Positions 21,306 through 34,999 of a stretch of DNA of 64,000 nt are shown here, piece by piece (the stretch's first letter is position 1; every line of letters begins with the position of its first letter). The notes below the pieces were generated by a model. It ran no database searches. It was not told where the DNA came from and saw only the letters and a list, made by a program, of their open reading frames with translations. Location: contig NC_068912.1 in assembly GCF_023091745.1 (NCBI RefSeq), forward strand, positions 105,579,567-105,643,566, read 5' to 3'. The DNA comes from Budorcas taxicolor (Eukaryota; Chordata; Mammalia; Artiodactyla; Bovidae). The translations under genes were made by a program, and so were the position numbers.

Positions 21306-24300
21306 AACTGCTAGAAACCCAAACTCAAATCCTAATGTGAATCAAGGACTTTTAATGTCTTATTTTGGAGAGAAGGAAAAAAAAAATGTACTTGGTTGCC
21401 CTAGTGTTGTCCATAATTTTCAATGCCATCCTCTCCAATGTTCTTCAAGTTCTATGTGGCTTCTCATACTCCATGCCACAGCCTGCAGCACATATATTAA
21501 GAGTCCCCAGTGATTAATACTGCACATAAATGTAAACCCAGAGTCTTAAAAACTAAGAGCCAAGTTTACTCTGCTGTTTTAGTCACTGTGGTCCCATTTC
21601 TTTGGGGCTGACTATTATTATTCTTTCTAATCTCAAACAGATCTTCCTCAAAGGACACAAAATCTGTACAGCCAGGCCAGTAACTGAGTGGGTGGCACAA
21701 AGTCCTTGAAATCACTTCCAGTTCTTTGCTTACCTGAACCCTGTTGTCAGGCACAAAGTCAAACAAAGCACACCATTAACTGGAAGCTTTAAAGATGGTT
21801 GAAAAACAATGGGGAATTAAATTCAGTACAGAGAGAAGAGGACCAAAGTTTGGTCAATTGCTTTGTCATGAAGGAGGGAAGATGAATAAGGACCCCTGCA
21901 CCAGCTATATCTATACCATAAATATAGATAATACTGTAATGTTTGAAAAGATTTACGGGGGGAAAGTAAAAAACTCCAGATGGCTTAAAATGTTTATCTG
22001 TCAAATACTTAAATCTAAGAAACACTTTAATTAAACACAAAGAACAAGAAACTTCAGTGATATCCCAAGAATTTCTATTCTGGGAAATTATTCAAAAAGA
22101 TTCAATATGCCAGTGACAGGATGCCGGCGGAGAGCTATCTAAGTCATTAAGAACTAATTCTGAAGGGCTGAAAGAAAAGCAGCAAGTCCAGGTGTCACAT
22201 GACCAAACTGCTACTTTCCAGGGTCCATGTGGATGCATGCTGGGCTGATCACTCTCTATCGGCAGAGTGGATGGTGGCTGATAAATCTAAGTTTAGACTG
22301 TGAGGATGTCTGATTCACTCCTAAATGTCTGCCTGGGATTGTCCTAGAAATCTCTGATTTTTTTTTTTCCTTTTACTTCTAAAGGAAATGATGAGAGGAA
22401 AGAACAGAAGGAAAACAAGAACACAATCTTCAAAGCAGATTTCACTCTGGTGTAATGACATTGGTGGGCGATGATGTAATGGGAAAAGGTTTGGAGCCAA
22501 TTTCTGGTGCTGGAGGCCCACAGGCAGCTCTATACATCAGCAGGAACTCTAAGTCCTAGGAAGCAATATGATCCTGGAGTTTCTGGAGGGAAATAAAGTG
22601 AAGAGTGTTGAATCACAGTTGGAAACGACTAGATTAAGATCCTGAGGCCTAAAAAACCAAGTAAGAACATTTCCGCTCAGCTCCCATGACATCTTCACTT
22701 ATCACCATATGCACATGACCTATACACTATTCTCTCAGATGTACTGAGAACAAAGAAGTCAAGGTAATCTAGAGAAGTTTAGTTATTTATTTTTATTAAC
22801 AGATTCTTATGAGGTACTCACGACAATAATGAGAGCAAGAATCTAACCTTTTTAAAAAGGGCAAAAAAAACCTTTCCAGAAATGAAATTAATTATCAAAG
22901 AACTTTAAAAACGAATCTAACCTTTTAGTGTACGGACCCAAGGAGAGGCCTGATCTTACAGAATCTGCCATGTAAGCTGCTAAAGTCAAAGAAGGAAGAG
23001 GCACAAAGTTGCCAGTGTGATACTCTGTACAACTTGCTAATGAGAAGCAGGATTCCTGAGTGCAAAGGTCTTTAAGATTTACAAAGCTGGTAACCAGTTT
23101 TGACTGTCCTCTGATCTCTTCCCACAAATGTTATCAAGGTACATAATTCACAAAGCATTTTTAAAACCATCTGTGTATATAGTCTGCTTTTAAATCTTGA
23201 ATGGCCCCAACTAAGCATGTGCTGGCACAATCAGTTCCCAAACATCTGTGCAGTCAATAGATTATGAATGAATCTTTGGCTGGCTCAGAGCCACACACTG
23301 TCGGAGTGGGGGTGCGCACAAAACAAACGTTAAAAAAATCTTTCTGGAACTGACAAACGTATTAAAGAGTATTACGTTTTTAACTTGAGAGACCCATTTT
23401 GAATTAGAAAACCATAAATGGATAATGGCAAAAAAATCCAAATCAATAATAATGTTCTTTACATTTTACTGCCTCACAGAACTTTAAAATGGGGTGGGGG
23501 GTGCTTTAAGAACCATCCAGGTCCAGCTCCTCTAAAAGATGCTCACAGCTCTACTTCAACCTCTGCCCCTCCCTCAATGCACCCTACGAGGTCACTGAAA
23601 CATGAGCTCCTCCCTCTACAGTTCTAGGAAACTGGTGCACTGGCTAGGCATTCTTTTCCATCTTTGGACAGCTCTCACTGCTCTTCTTTACATTAAGTTG
23701 AATTTACAAACAAAGGATCATTTCAGCTTTAGATGTAGTTACAACTTTCATGATTTTTCCATCCAGAAACCTCTTTTCATAAATTCCTGACTTCAAAACA
23801 CAAAGGAACTGTACTCTCCGCATCAGGGACAGAAGATCTTCTCATGAGGAAAAAGAGAAAATGGTTTGGAGCATGTTTTCCAGCATCTTTGCACAGAAAT
23901 AATTTGTAGATAATTCTCAGTATCTCTTGGAAGACCATAAATTGTTACTATAAATTCCTAGAAAAGGTGAATATTTTTATTCAAAAGGCTTTCCTTAAAG
24001 CAAATCCAGTCTTCACAAGGGGCTTTTCAAATTAAATCAAATCTCAAGCAACAGATTTCATGAAAATAAGCTAGTATTCTCAATATTTTCTGACCATGGC
24101 ACAACTTAAAATTAAAATAATAAAACCTAATCATAAAAAAATTTTGCTCACTAAACACCTAAGTTAAAAAACATAAAGTAACTTCTCACTTATTTTAATA
24201 TTACATTAATTGCAACTAAATTGATTTTGCTACAGAGGTAGCCTATTTGTAGCATCTACAACCCATGGAAAATATGCCAGGTTCATCTTCTAGAATGATG

Positions 24301-25105
24301 AGAAAGAAATGGATTTAAAAGTGAGAAAGAGATTTATATTCCAGGATCCTTTTTACTCCATGTTAAATTGCTATTGCTATCATGAGATAAAGCTATTTAC
24401 ATACAGTAAGACCAAGCCGCATTAGCTTAGATGACTCTTTTGAAAAATGCACAACAGAATTTCCCAGATTTAATTCATGATTAATATTAGATTTATCATT
24501 CATGTTCATTAATTAATTTATAAATACCTGAATAAGACCGCCTGCTTAATTATTTAATAAAGACTTAAGAATCAGATGAAGTATTGAACGTTATTGCTAT
24601 CAGAAATCTCAACTCCCATTATCTTTTAATTTATTTGGTTTTAAACAGTTTCCTTTCCAAAACTAAAATGGGAAGAATCAAAGTACACCAGGAAAAGGCC
24701 ATTTCTCCAATGCTCAAATCAACTGCCATCTCTCCACAAGTCTCTAAATCACCACAAGTGATCACTCCTTCCGTGAACCTTCAGAGCTCTTAATCTGTAC
24801 TTCTTCTTGCCCTCATCGCATTACCTTGTATGATCATTATTTATGTATTTCTTACCACATTTCCCCTTCTGGTTTATAAGCTTCTTGTGGGTAGGACGTG
24901 AGTATGATTCATCTCTGGATTCCCTCACAGCACCTAGCACAAAGTCTGATAAATAATTACTTCTGAATGAAGGAGAGTTGTTGCATATGTACTTTCTGAG
25001 AAAAAAGAGGCCTCCTAGAAAGCCTGGCTCTGAAATAAGATTTATTGGGATGGCAAACTATTTTAGGAAGTTAAAGTGTTAGTAGGACTACAATCAGAAA
25101 TCCAG

Positions 25106-25137
25106 ACACACACACACACACACAGAGAGAGAGGACA

Positions 25138-25187
<50 letters not shown>
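25106..25187. repeat. CA/GA compound microsatellite
   Basis: Two CA blocks separated by GAGAGAGAGGA, followed by a long GA block. The duplicated CA-GA order suggests an internal tandem duplication or slippage. Confidence 0.95.
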
Positions 25188-25188
<1 letters not shown>

Positions 25189-27681
25189 CCTGGAAGTTAC
25201 AAGGCAGACCAGAAGGCTGGAAAACATCGGTGTGTACTATCCATAGCATAAAGCTCTTGAAAAGTCAGAATCTTCTCAGAAAGGTGACCAGGACAGATGA
25301 GCAAAGTTTAAAAAATTAATGACAAGTAAGCAGGAGGAGAAAGGGGGTGGGGAATACCTCTGTTTGGCCATCCACTGCAAGGAAGATAAGGAGAAAATCA
25401 TGCAGAAAATGAGATGATTCAATCAGATCACTCAAGGGTACACAGTCTAACTGTCATTCAAATACCCAGTTACTCTTTATCATTCTTAAAAAAAGAAGAC
25501 CTAAGCAGTTTTCAAAACATCTCAAAAGCAGAGTGCTCCTCCTTTGAGATTTTCTTGGAAGTCTTTCAAGCTCTTGGTTTTGACCAGGTACCATTCTTAC
25601 CAAATCCTCCCTGAGTGATATGCTGGACATGGAACAGGACGTATCAAAATGATCAAGCTCATAAAATACAAAGAAACATAAGATTTTACTACAACATCCT
25701 CTAGTCTCTAAAACTCTGTACCTTTAGAGCTAAAGCCTATTTCTTAGCATATACCTCGCTCTCTCCACAAAAATCCTTTGTAATATGTCTAAACCCACAT
25801 ATAGGTCTCTAAAGTAACTAAAACCAAACAAATGTTGTTGGGAGACAATACCTAAATCCCTATCATCACAACAACTTGAATAGGAAAAAAGACCACAGGA
25901 AAATCCCCTAAAATGAAGACCAATCTTTGATCAACGCTGCTTCCTATTAAAATACTAGAGCTGCCCCGTTCCAGGCAGTCAAATTTTACTTAAAAATAAT
26001 GTTCTCACTGTTAAATGTAAGCAAATATGCCTTAGCCCAGTTGTGACTGAAGAACAAATCTAAACACTGGTACCATCTTTCACCTTAATGCCCCTCGCCA
26101 TCCAACTTGCAGCCTTTAGGCACTTCAGGCTGAGAATGTCCCTAATAGTTCCCATATGTCTCCAACTTAACATATATCAAGCATCTCCCTATGTTCAAAG
26201 CACATTAACTTCTTCACTTCTTCTCTTGACTTGCATCTTGATCATGTCTGTCATTAGATGACATGATTTTCCTTTTGCCCAATTAGTAGCTCTATCACAC
26301 ACATTTTATGTTCCAGTGCTACTCAGGTATTTATTGAAGGTATTCTTTACCTTCAGGTATTCTTTACTTGAACTGGCTAAAACTGTTGGGATACTGTATT
26401 TCAAATGGGGAATGAGAGACAAAGAGAGATAAAGAAAGAATATTAATATGAATGAATGAATAAGAGGAAAGCTAACTTGTGCTTGCTATTTTAGATATTC
26501 TCCCAAACTACAAAGAAGAGTGAAAACTAAATTTGAGAACTGAAATTTCTGCAACAAAACAATTTCACCAACATCAAGTTGGTTCTCATGATTAATACAG
26601 ATGGACCTAAAACCATTATCAATCACAATGGCTAAAAAGGATTCAAGCATTAAGGAGTCATATGGTTTATTTCCACAATAAAACCAATCTTAAATTGACA
26701 ATTTCAGAAGAAAAATAACACTGATCTAGAAATAAAAAGACCTTTGTTTGTGAACTGGCCTGCTGCCGACTAGCTAGTGGCCTTGGGCCAGTCACTGCCC
26801 TAAGACACTGCAGATGCAATGTACACTGAACACACACACCAAAGGGCAAAGGGGTGGTCTGGTATGGATGGCCCCACACTTCACTGCTTGAGGATGCAAT
26901 AAATGAATGAATACAAGGCAGGCTAACTACAGAGAAAAGAGGGTTCAATTGTCTTTATTTAAGCTCATCTGAGGCTTCTACCGAAGCAAGAAAGCACTAA
27001 GCCTGGTGCCAGAAACCTTACTACTCAAGTTCTAAACATAACTGGATACCAGATGGTCATACTTCTGACAGGTTATTATACAGTACCCCACTACTGTAAT
27101 AATGAATAATGTAGTCTTACTGGAGACCCCTTTCCCTAATTCTGAACGCCAAGTTCAGTGTTTGAGGGTCTGTCTGTCTTGAACTCCAAATGGCTAAGTA
27201 AGTCTGAAGCCCCTTTTCTAACTGCATACAGAAGAAACTGTGCTTTCCAAAAGACTATAGGTTGGAACTGGCTGCACACTACTCTTCCTAAAGATCTGTT
27301 CACAAAGATACATTTTCAAACTGGCAGCAGAGACACTTCCTTCAAAAACAAAAATATGCTTCTGTTTGCTGTCTACTACAACATAATCTTTCAAACAAGG
27401 GCTAGATCATAATACAGTGTGTCTGGGGAAAAAGGAAGATAGAGCAACTTTTGGTATGAAACTTAACAGGAAGGCATGACCAGAACATTAAAAAAAAAAC
27501 AAAAACCTGTTTCTGTGGAATAGAAACGGTATGTAAACATATCACTTCACACATTTGCTTCCTCATCCCTTCACTGATGTCCAACTTACACGATATATGT
27601 TATACACAGGCATACATGGCAGCAACAAAACACTATCAGTATTGTGTGTGGCGGAGAACAAAGCCCAGCAGGTATTCTAAA

Positions 27682-27895
27682 GGCAAGGGCCACAAACCAC
27701 AGCCCCCAAGCCAAATCTGGCCTGCAGCCTCTTTCTGTAAATTCACTTGTACTGGAAGACTGCAGCCCCATTCATATATGTTGTCTATGGTTGTTTTCAT
27801 GCGGAAACAGTAGAGTTCAAAGTGTTACAAAAGAAAGTATATGACCAACAAGCTAAAAATATTACCTAGCCCTCTACCAAAAAAGCGGATTTGCT
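27682..27895. mobile_element. hAT-type DNA transposon remnant
   Basis: Shows GGGCCACAAACCACAGCCCC, CCAAATCTGGCCTGCAGCCT and TTGTCTATGGTTGTTTTCAT, a well-known mammalian non-autonomous hAT consensus whose exact name I am not certain of. Confidence 0.65.
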
Positions 27896-28147
27896 AACGT
27901 AACAATGGGGAAACTGAGGGCCGGAGACTGGAAAGCTAGCAGTAGATCACACAACTGCGACGGCTTCCTCACCCATTCAATCTCCAGCCCGCTCTGTGCC
28001 CCAAACATCTGTTCATCTCTCCTGACACTCCAACCTAATGAAAGTCAATACATTTCTGAAGGAAGCATGACAAGTAACTGGTTTTTTTCAGACTCTTGAG
28101 CCTCCAAGAAAACCCTAACATGAGCTGGAGAAAGGAGAGTGCTATGT

Positions 28148-28346
28148 GTGTTCAGCCATGTCCGACTCTTTGCGACCCCGTGGACTGAAGCCCACCAGGC
28201 TCCTCTGTCCATGGGGATTCTCCAGGCAGGAATACTGGAGTGGGTTGCCATGTCCTCCCCAAGGGGATCTTCCCGACCGAGGGATCAAACCCAGGTTTCC
28301 AGCATTGCAGGTGGGTTCTTTACCTTCTGAGCCTCCAGGGAAGTCC
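28148..28346 (-). mobile_element. Bov-tA SINE (inverted)
   Basis: Plus strand reads GTCCGACTCTTTGCGACCCC, GGGATCTTCCCGACCGAGGG and GCCTCCAGGGAAGTCC, the reverse of a full Bov-tA. Confidence 0.92.
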
Positions 28347-31065
28347 ATAGTGCCTGTTGGCTAAGCTAAATCATGTTCTAAAACAAAGAATCATTTTGTT
28401 TCCTGGATCCCTCTGAAACTCAGAAACTCTAAGAACAACCTTTCGCCTAGTCTCTAGCAGGATCCTGAGTTGACGTATGCCCAGAAGTGAAAAATGTGAT
28501 TCTGAAGAATGTTTCAAAAGTACCAACTTAAGAGCTTTAGAGTTTTACATAATACTTGTTTCATACATTATCCTCAGTTGATCTTCACTCAGCTCAGTGC
28601 CAAAGATATCAGTATCATTCCAGTTTCACAGATAAGAAAGCCAAGGGTTGGGTATCTTTGTGCTCAAGGTTGCATGTAGTAAATGCAGAAGCTGGAAATA
28701 CAAAAGCTCTAAAATTCTGTTCTTGGTTTAGTATAGCTTGTTCGCTCTCACTTCATGTTGCTTTAAGGTGTGTGTGTATATGCAAACTATTCAGAGATAG
28801 GAGCAATCTCAGCTTTGATCACTGACTCAAATCCTTAACCCAAAAGATCATTTTAATCCACTTGCTCCCAAAATCTCTGTGGCAAACATGGAAGAGAAGA
28901 TGCTCATGGAAGAGAAGATAGCTCGCTGCCATCTCCTATCATATAAACATCCTTCTCTTACTTCTCTGTGTCTCCTTCCTTGCTCCCTCACTCTCTCTTC
29001 TATTTTTTCATTCCCTCTTGCTTGTCTCTAGGACAGTCAGAAGCACCTATGAATACTCAGCTGCAAGCAGTGGGGGGCAGTAAAGTACAGGCTAAGTAAA
29101 TAAAGAAAATCTATTGGACCTGGAGGTTCTTGTTCTCTGGCTACTAACTGGTCACTTAACTTCTGGAGGCCTCTGGTCACCTCACAGGGCAGCTGCAGCA
29201 CACAAACAGGGAACACATGTAAGAAGGCCTTGAAAAATACCAAGCAACATATAAATGTCATATGGCATGTCAGAATCACTGCTCAGAGCTAGACAAGTCA
29301 TCCCTCCTGGTCTGGCCAGTCTCAAACACAGTACCACACCAAAAGACCAATCTCCCTTACATATAGTAACAAGTAACCCAATTTGCTTCTTTCTCTAATT
29401 TAGACTACTTAGAGTTTCCGGAGTGCAGAGTCAGATGTACAGAAACAACTGCACTGAGAAATCTTCTTCCACTTCTTTTATAAACATAAAATAACTTAAA
29501 GTCCTTTAAAGTTTTAAATTCAGAATGAATGTACTAGTTCCAAATAAAGAATTCAAGATAGATATGATTAGATATGCTCTTAACTTAAATCCTTAGGAAT
29601 ATCAATGATCAGCAGCTATGCAGGCCGTCTCTCTAGACAAATCCAAAAAAACTAAAATTCTTAGAACGTGTCTCCTTGGACACCTCACACTTCTGTAAGC
29701 AGGGAGTATGTGGCTGTTCTGTTTTGCAGAAGGAATCTTGTTTTTTATGTTAGAAGGTGGAGGAGACCTGGAATCTAGGCAGTATCCCATCCCATCTGGC
29801 CCCCCCAACCAAGAGAAAGATTCTGTTTTGAGCTCTGAAAAGAGCCCTGGCTGCTTCTATCTCCATCTAAGATCTTGGAGTAAAGGGAACATGTTGTGAA
29901 AGCAGTAATTTTTGAGACTATCTAATGGACTGAAACCAACTTTTAAAGTTTTTTGGGGGGGACTAGCACTGCTAAGGAGCTTACTTTCACACTACGCACA
30001 ACTGTAAGAAATTAAACATACACAGTCACTGATCAGTGATCACTAAATTTTTTTTCTCCCCAAGAAACCATTCCTGGCAACCAATAAAATCTATTTCTAT
30101 AATTGGCATATTCACTGTCTTCAGACACATTATTATTATTAGGCACATTATTTTTTAAGCCTAAAATTTTCATGCTTTTATTTTCTGCCCAGTTCTTATT
30201 TAATTATCTTTGTTTCTGGCACATCCTCAAGGAAAACATGGCTTGCACTTAGCGGGAACTCAACACACATCACTAATGAACAAACACAAGCTCCTCAAGA
30301 ACTATTTTAAGACCCCAGGTACCTTTGGCTTCACTCTGGGTTCTTTTCTTTGAAATGTGCATATGGGGAAACCCCTTCTCAAGTACCTAAGCTCAGCTGT
30401 GCAATAACTGTTGTGTAATAATACAATGGAAAAGTGAAAAAAAAAGTGGGGATGGGAAGAAACCTGTTCTACTTTAGAAAATGTTAACACAAATGTTCAT
30501 AATTATCTAATCATAGACTCCACTGAAAAATGGAAGATTGTGCTGGTGAATTAATCCATCTAAAAACTGGAGAATTCTCGATAAAAAACTTGGAGGGCAT
30601 TAAAAGAGTGTCAATAAGAGCTTGGCTTTATTGACTTAGCTGCATGATTCTGCTGATTCACAGACACCAAATTCTGCCCTCTGCTTAGTGTCTTTTAGCA
30701 CTGATTTGAAAGTTAAAAGCAAGCAAGAAAGGGCATGAGAATAAACAAATCCTCCAAGTCAACCAAACGCTGTATCTCCCACCTCTGTGTATACAGCTGT
30801 CAGGAACAGAGAATGTAAAGACCACTTCAAAGAATGCAAAGCAACGGAGATGGTTATGCTAATCCTTTGCATTTGTACATGCTTTACACTTTGTAAAGTA
30901 GCTTTCCTCCTTTACATTATCTCATTTATTCTTTACTACAAACAAATATTCCCATCTGACAGATAGACACTTAATCCAGAAGACTGAGGGGCATGTCTTA
31001 GGTTACAGGGCAAGTGTATGCCAGAGCCAGAACCACGACCCATATGCCCTTATTCTCAGCTCTAC

Positions 31066-31300
31066 TGGCCACCTCATGCGAAGAGCTGACTCACTGGAAA
31101 AGACTTTGATGCTGGGAGGGATTGGGGGCAGGAGGAGAAGGGGACGACCGAGGGTGAGATGGTTGGATGGCATCACTGACTCGATGGACGCGAGTCTGAG
31201 TGAACTCTGGGAGTTGGTGATGGACAGGGAGGCCGTGGCATGCTGCGATTCATGGGGTCGCAAAGAGTCGGACATGACTGAGCGACTGAACTGAACTGAT
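31066..31300 (+). mobile_element. BovB LINE 3' end fragment
   Basis: Starts at TGGCCACCTCATGCGAAGAG, contains GATGCTGGGAGGGATTGGGG and ends GCGACTGAACTGAACTGA, the BovB 3' terminus. Confidence 0.92.
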
Positions 31301-32863
31301 GCTCTTTCACAGCATGCTCTCCTCCCGCTTTAGCACTGGTAACTCAGCAAAGGACCAAACACTTGAGAACCTAGGGATCTTCTCAGCCTGGAACATAAAC
31401 CCATCAAGCCTTTTATCTTTTAGTTTTCCTGATCATCCTTCCTGGAGAACATACCCCCAAAAGCCAAGATGTCAGATTCTTACATATTTCAGGGTAAAAG
31501 TTTAAGGTTTTCAAGCTTGTTAAAGCCATAAGGATGAGGACTTGGGGCTATCTGGTCACCAACCAAGAGTAGACATAACAAGGTCCAGTAGATCAAGTTT
31601 ACTTTCTGGGGGCCTGATAATGATAAGTCTCTATCTTTTCACTATAGTTGAGAGCAACAGCCTTAGCCTAGCCCCCACTTACTGGAGCCACGTCCACTGC
31701 TGCATAGCTACACTGTGAACATAGTAGCAATGTTATTTTAATTATGTGGTCATTTTCCTCTTAGAATCAAAATCCCTGTCCCTAACTACCTTAACAGGGA
31801 TAAAACGAAGGTTATAAATCACAGTTAGGAAATACAAGCAGCTGATTATTTAAGAACACACTGACCCATCTAAAAACACTAATCTCTGTGGTTCAAGGTA
31901 AGAACTCAAATATAAGAGGTGCCCAATACATACAACAAGTGTACGTTTGCACATCTAAGGAACACCAGAGAACAACACAATTCTAACCTTGGTATCTGTT
32001 TGGAAATCCCTCATCTATTTCTCTGATCTTAGTAAATTTAGATAATTCCCCAACATAATGGTAGTATTCATACTAGTATGCTACCTATTTGTACTATGTT
32101 TCATTCTGAAAAGAAAGAGTTGTGTTCACCTATCTTGTTTGACAAAAACTTTAAAAATCACTCCATTAACTGTAAAGGACTATGTTTCATGAAAACATAT
32201 TACATTACTTAACTACCTTCAAGGGTAGCGTTATGAGCATCTGGCCTGTTAACTACCAGATGAGAAATGATCATGGAGTTCAGGATATAAACAACGGAGT
32301 AAAACGGCTGGAAACTTATCACTATTCCTCTAATGAAAAGGTTCTTATTGCCTCTGTTAGACTGAGGATAGTTACAACATACCTAGCCTAGAAATCTGCT
32401 TAATCCTACAGATGAGGCGGTCCTATTCCTGGTAATTTATTATGTGTGCTGCTCTTCAGTGTTATCATGACCATGTGGATATAAATTACTTGCTAAGTAA
32501 ATGTTGCCAAATTCCTACTTGCGTATTTATGGTTGGCTTCATGCAGAACGCTGCCATTGGAGGCTTTACAAAGCCAACAGTGATAAGATTAGGTGGATGC
32601 AACTTAGGGAAAAGTCTTTGCACTGGATGGAGATGTGTGTGTATACTTAAGAGCTTAAACAAGAAAGCCTGAGGTTATGCATCCACACACATATACATAA
32701 ACATATATATAACTAATCTCAAAGAGCTACTGCATAACTTTTCAAGGAAATACCTGTACTTTTTCAGAAAAAGTGAAGGCCAGATCATAGGGCAGTATTT
32801 CTAATCTTCTTCGTATCAAGGCACACACTGAAAATGTTAGTATTACCTTTCTTAATATTTAAC

Positions 32864-33088
32864 CTATGCGAAGAATTGACTCATTGGAAAAGACCCTGAT
32901 GCTGGGAGGGATTGGGGGCAGGAGCAGAAGGGGACGACCAGGATGAGATGGCTGGATGGCATCACCGACTCAATGGACATGAGTTTGAGTGAACTCCGGG
33001 AGTTGGTGGTGGACAGGGAGGCCTGGTGTGCTGTGATTCATGGGGTCACAAGGAGTCGGACGCGACTGAGCGACTGAACTGAACTGAT
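32864..33088 (+). mobile_element. BovB LINE 3' end fragment
   Basis: Same 3' segment as at 31066, starting CTATGCGAAGAATTGACTCA and ending CTGAACTGAACTGATG. An independent copy with different substitutions. Confidence 0.92.
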
Positions 33089-33980
33089 GGGCTAATACTG
33101 ATGCCCTTGCTCACTTTAACCTGTGAGAAGATCGTGTATCACGTGTGGCACTCCACAATGCTCATTTCTAGATGTCTCAACTTCAGGGTCCAACCTTTTC
33201 TGTGTTTCCGTCATGGACACGAAGCTTTATTCTTCTGGTCCTCTGTCCATCCTTTCCCTTGATTTCCCATCCATTCCCCAGGTTCAGTTATGATCTTGAT
33301 TAACTTAAATTCCAAACATATTTTGCCAATTCTGGTATTTCTCCAACGCTCCAGTCCTGCTTGCTAAACATCTCTAATGGAAAGCCACCCAGAACTCTTA
33401 ACTCCTTTCGTCTAAAGTTACATCTGTCTTCTTCTTTCCCCAAACCTGCTCCTTCTAACTTTTCTATTTCCATCCTCCAGTCTCCCAGGCTTGAAATCTG
33501 AGTCATCCTAGATTCTGTTCAATTCTAATCAACTGGTAAACTCTGTAATAACAGTGTCCATCTCCTGACCTTTCTTCATATTGCCACTATCTCTGCTCAG
33601 GTTCTCATCTCTTCCATGTAATAATAAAAATGATGGATAACAGCTAATGCTACTCATTTAAGACTGTGTGCCAAGTATGCTTCTAAGCCTTTTACCCTGC
33701 TCTTTTACCCTCACAATAATCCTATGGGTTGTGAACCTAGTATGTGAACTCACTGCATAATGTTTACTATTTCTAGGATCCTCTGGTCATTTCTACAATT
33801 ATAGTTAATGAATATTATAAAAGCACAGCTCTGATAATGTTACATGAACCTATCACCCAACATTTCCAGTGGTTTACCATTATTAAGGAGAGACAGTTCA
33901 AATTTCTTAGCTTGGCAGGTCAAGGCCCTCCAATATCTGACCCCAACTCACTCCTGAGATTTTCTTTTGCGACTCCCTCA

Positions 33981-34159
33981 GGGCTTCCCAGGGGGCGTGA
34001 GTGGTAAAGAATTCGCCTGCCAATGCAGGAGACACAAGAGACATGAGTTCAGTCCCTGGGTTGGGAAGATCCCCTGGAGTTGGGCACGGCAACCCACTCC
34101 AGGAGCTTGACGGGCTACAGCCCATAGGGTCGCAAAGAGTGGACACGACAGAAGCGACC
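33981..34159 (+). mobile_element. Bov-tA SINE, shortened A unit
   Basis: GGGCTTCCCAGGGGGCGTGA head through GGACACGACAGAAGCGACC. The A unit lacks the usual TATTCTTGCCTGGAG segment. Confidence 0.9.
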
Positions 34160-34590
34160 TGGGACCGACGGACCTATCCCTCACTCATATCCTTATGTGC
34201 TATGCAGACTAGACCATGTACTGCCCTCAGCCCACACTTCACCTTTTGAATCACGATGCTGCTCCTCCTGTTCCCCACACCTGACGTGCTCATGTCCCTA
34301 GCTCCAAGTCCAACACCCAGTTAAAATGCCTTCCTTCATTCCTAAGCCAGAGGGTCCCCCTTCTCTGAATTCTGTGCCTTTTGAGTACACTTTCCATATC
34401 AGTTTCATACACTTGATATACATCATCTGTCTCCCCTACCAGACTGTTGGATCCTGCAGTATTAGAAAGATTACAGTACACACCAATTTTACCTGCAGAC
34501 ATTTCTTTGAAATCTCCACATAAATGAGACATGCATGCAGGTGAGTTAGTGAAGGAAGTATAAAACATTCCGCTTCAGTATTTTCTCACA

Positions 34591-34816
34591 GGGGCTTCCC
34601 CGATGGCTCGAGTGGTGAAGAATCTGCCTGCAACGTGGGAGACACAGGAGACGCAGGTTTGATCCCTGGGTCAGGAAGATCCCCTGGGGAAGGGAATGGC
34701 AACTCACATCAGCATTCTGGCCCGATGAAGTCTCTGGACAGAGGGGCCTGGCGGGCTATGGTCTATAGGGTCACAAAGAGCTGGACATGGCTGAACTACT
34801 AACACAAATACACACC
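34591..34816 (+). mobile_element. Bov-tA SINE, diverged
   Basis: GGGGCTTCCCCGATGGCTCG head, GATCCCTGGGTCAGGAAGAT centre and a (CACAAATA)-like tail. More substitutions than its neighbours. Confidence 0.88.
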
Positions 34817-34999
34817 AGAACTATATAGCGTAGGTAGGTAAAGGAAACGCTAACTGTGTCTGGTATTTCCAGTTAAGCAGGTCTTCTCTTTAGTCTTCTG
34901 TATAACTGAAACTACAGAGACAGACCAAAATGACAGAACTTCCAAGAAAAAAGGATAACCAAGTGAATCAGCACTGCTGTTTGCTGTGGTTATTTTTAT

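Larger units (their letters stand above)
21015..31060 (-). other. NFYC: NFYC 5' intron, left part
   Basis: AT-rich intron sequence with few young repeats. Recognised items are a TA/CA microsatellite at 21264, a CA/GA microsatellite at 25106, a hAT-type remnant at 27682 and one inverted Bov-tA at 28148. Stretches 21310-25100 and 25190-27670 contain no gene or clear repeat that I can support. Short ORFs there look random. Confidence 0.75.
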
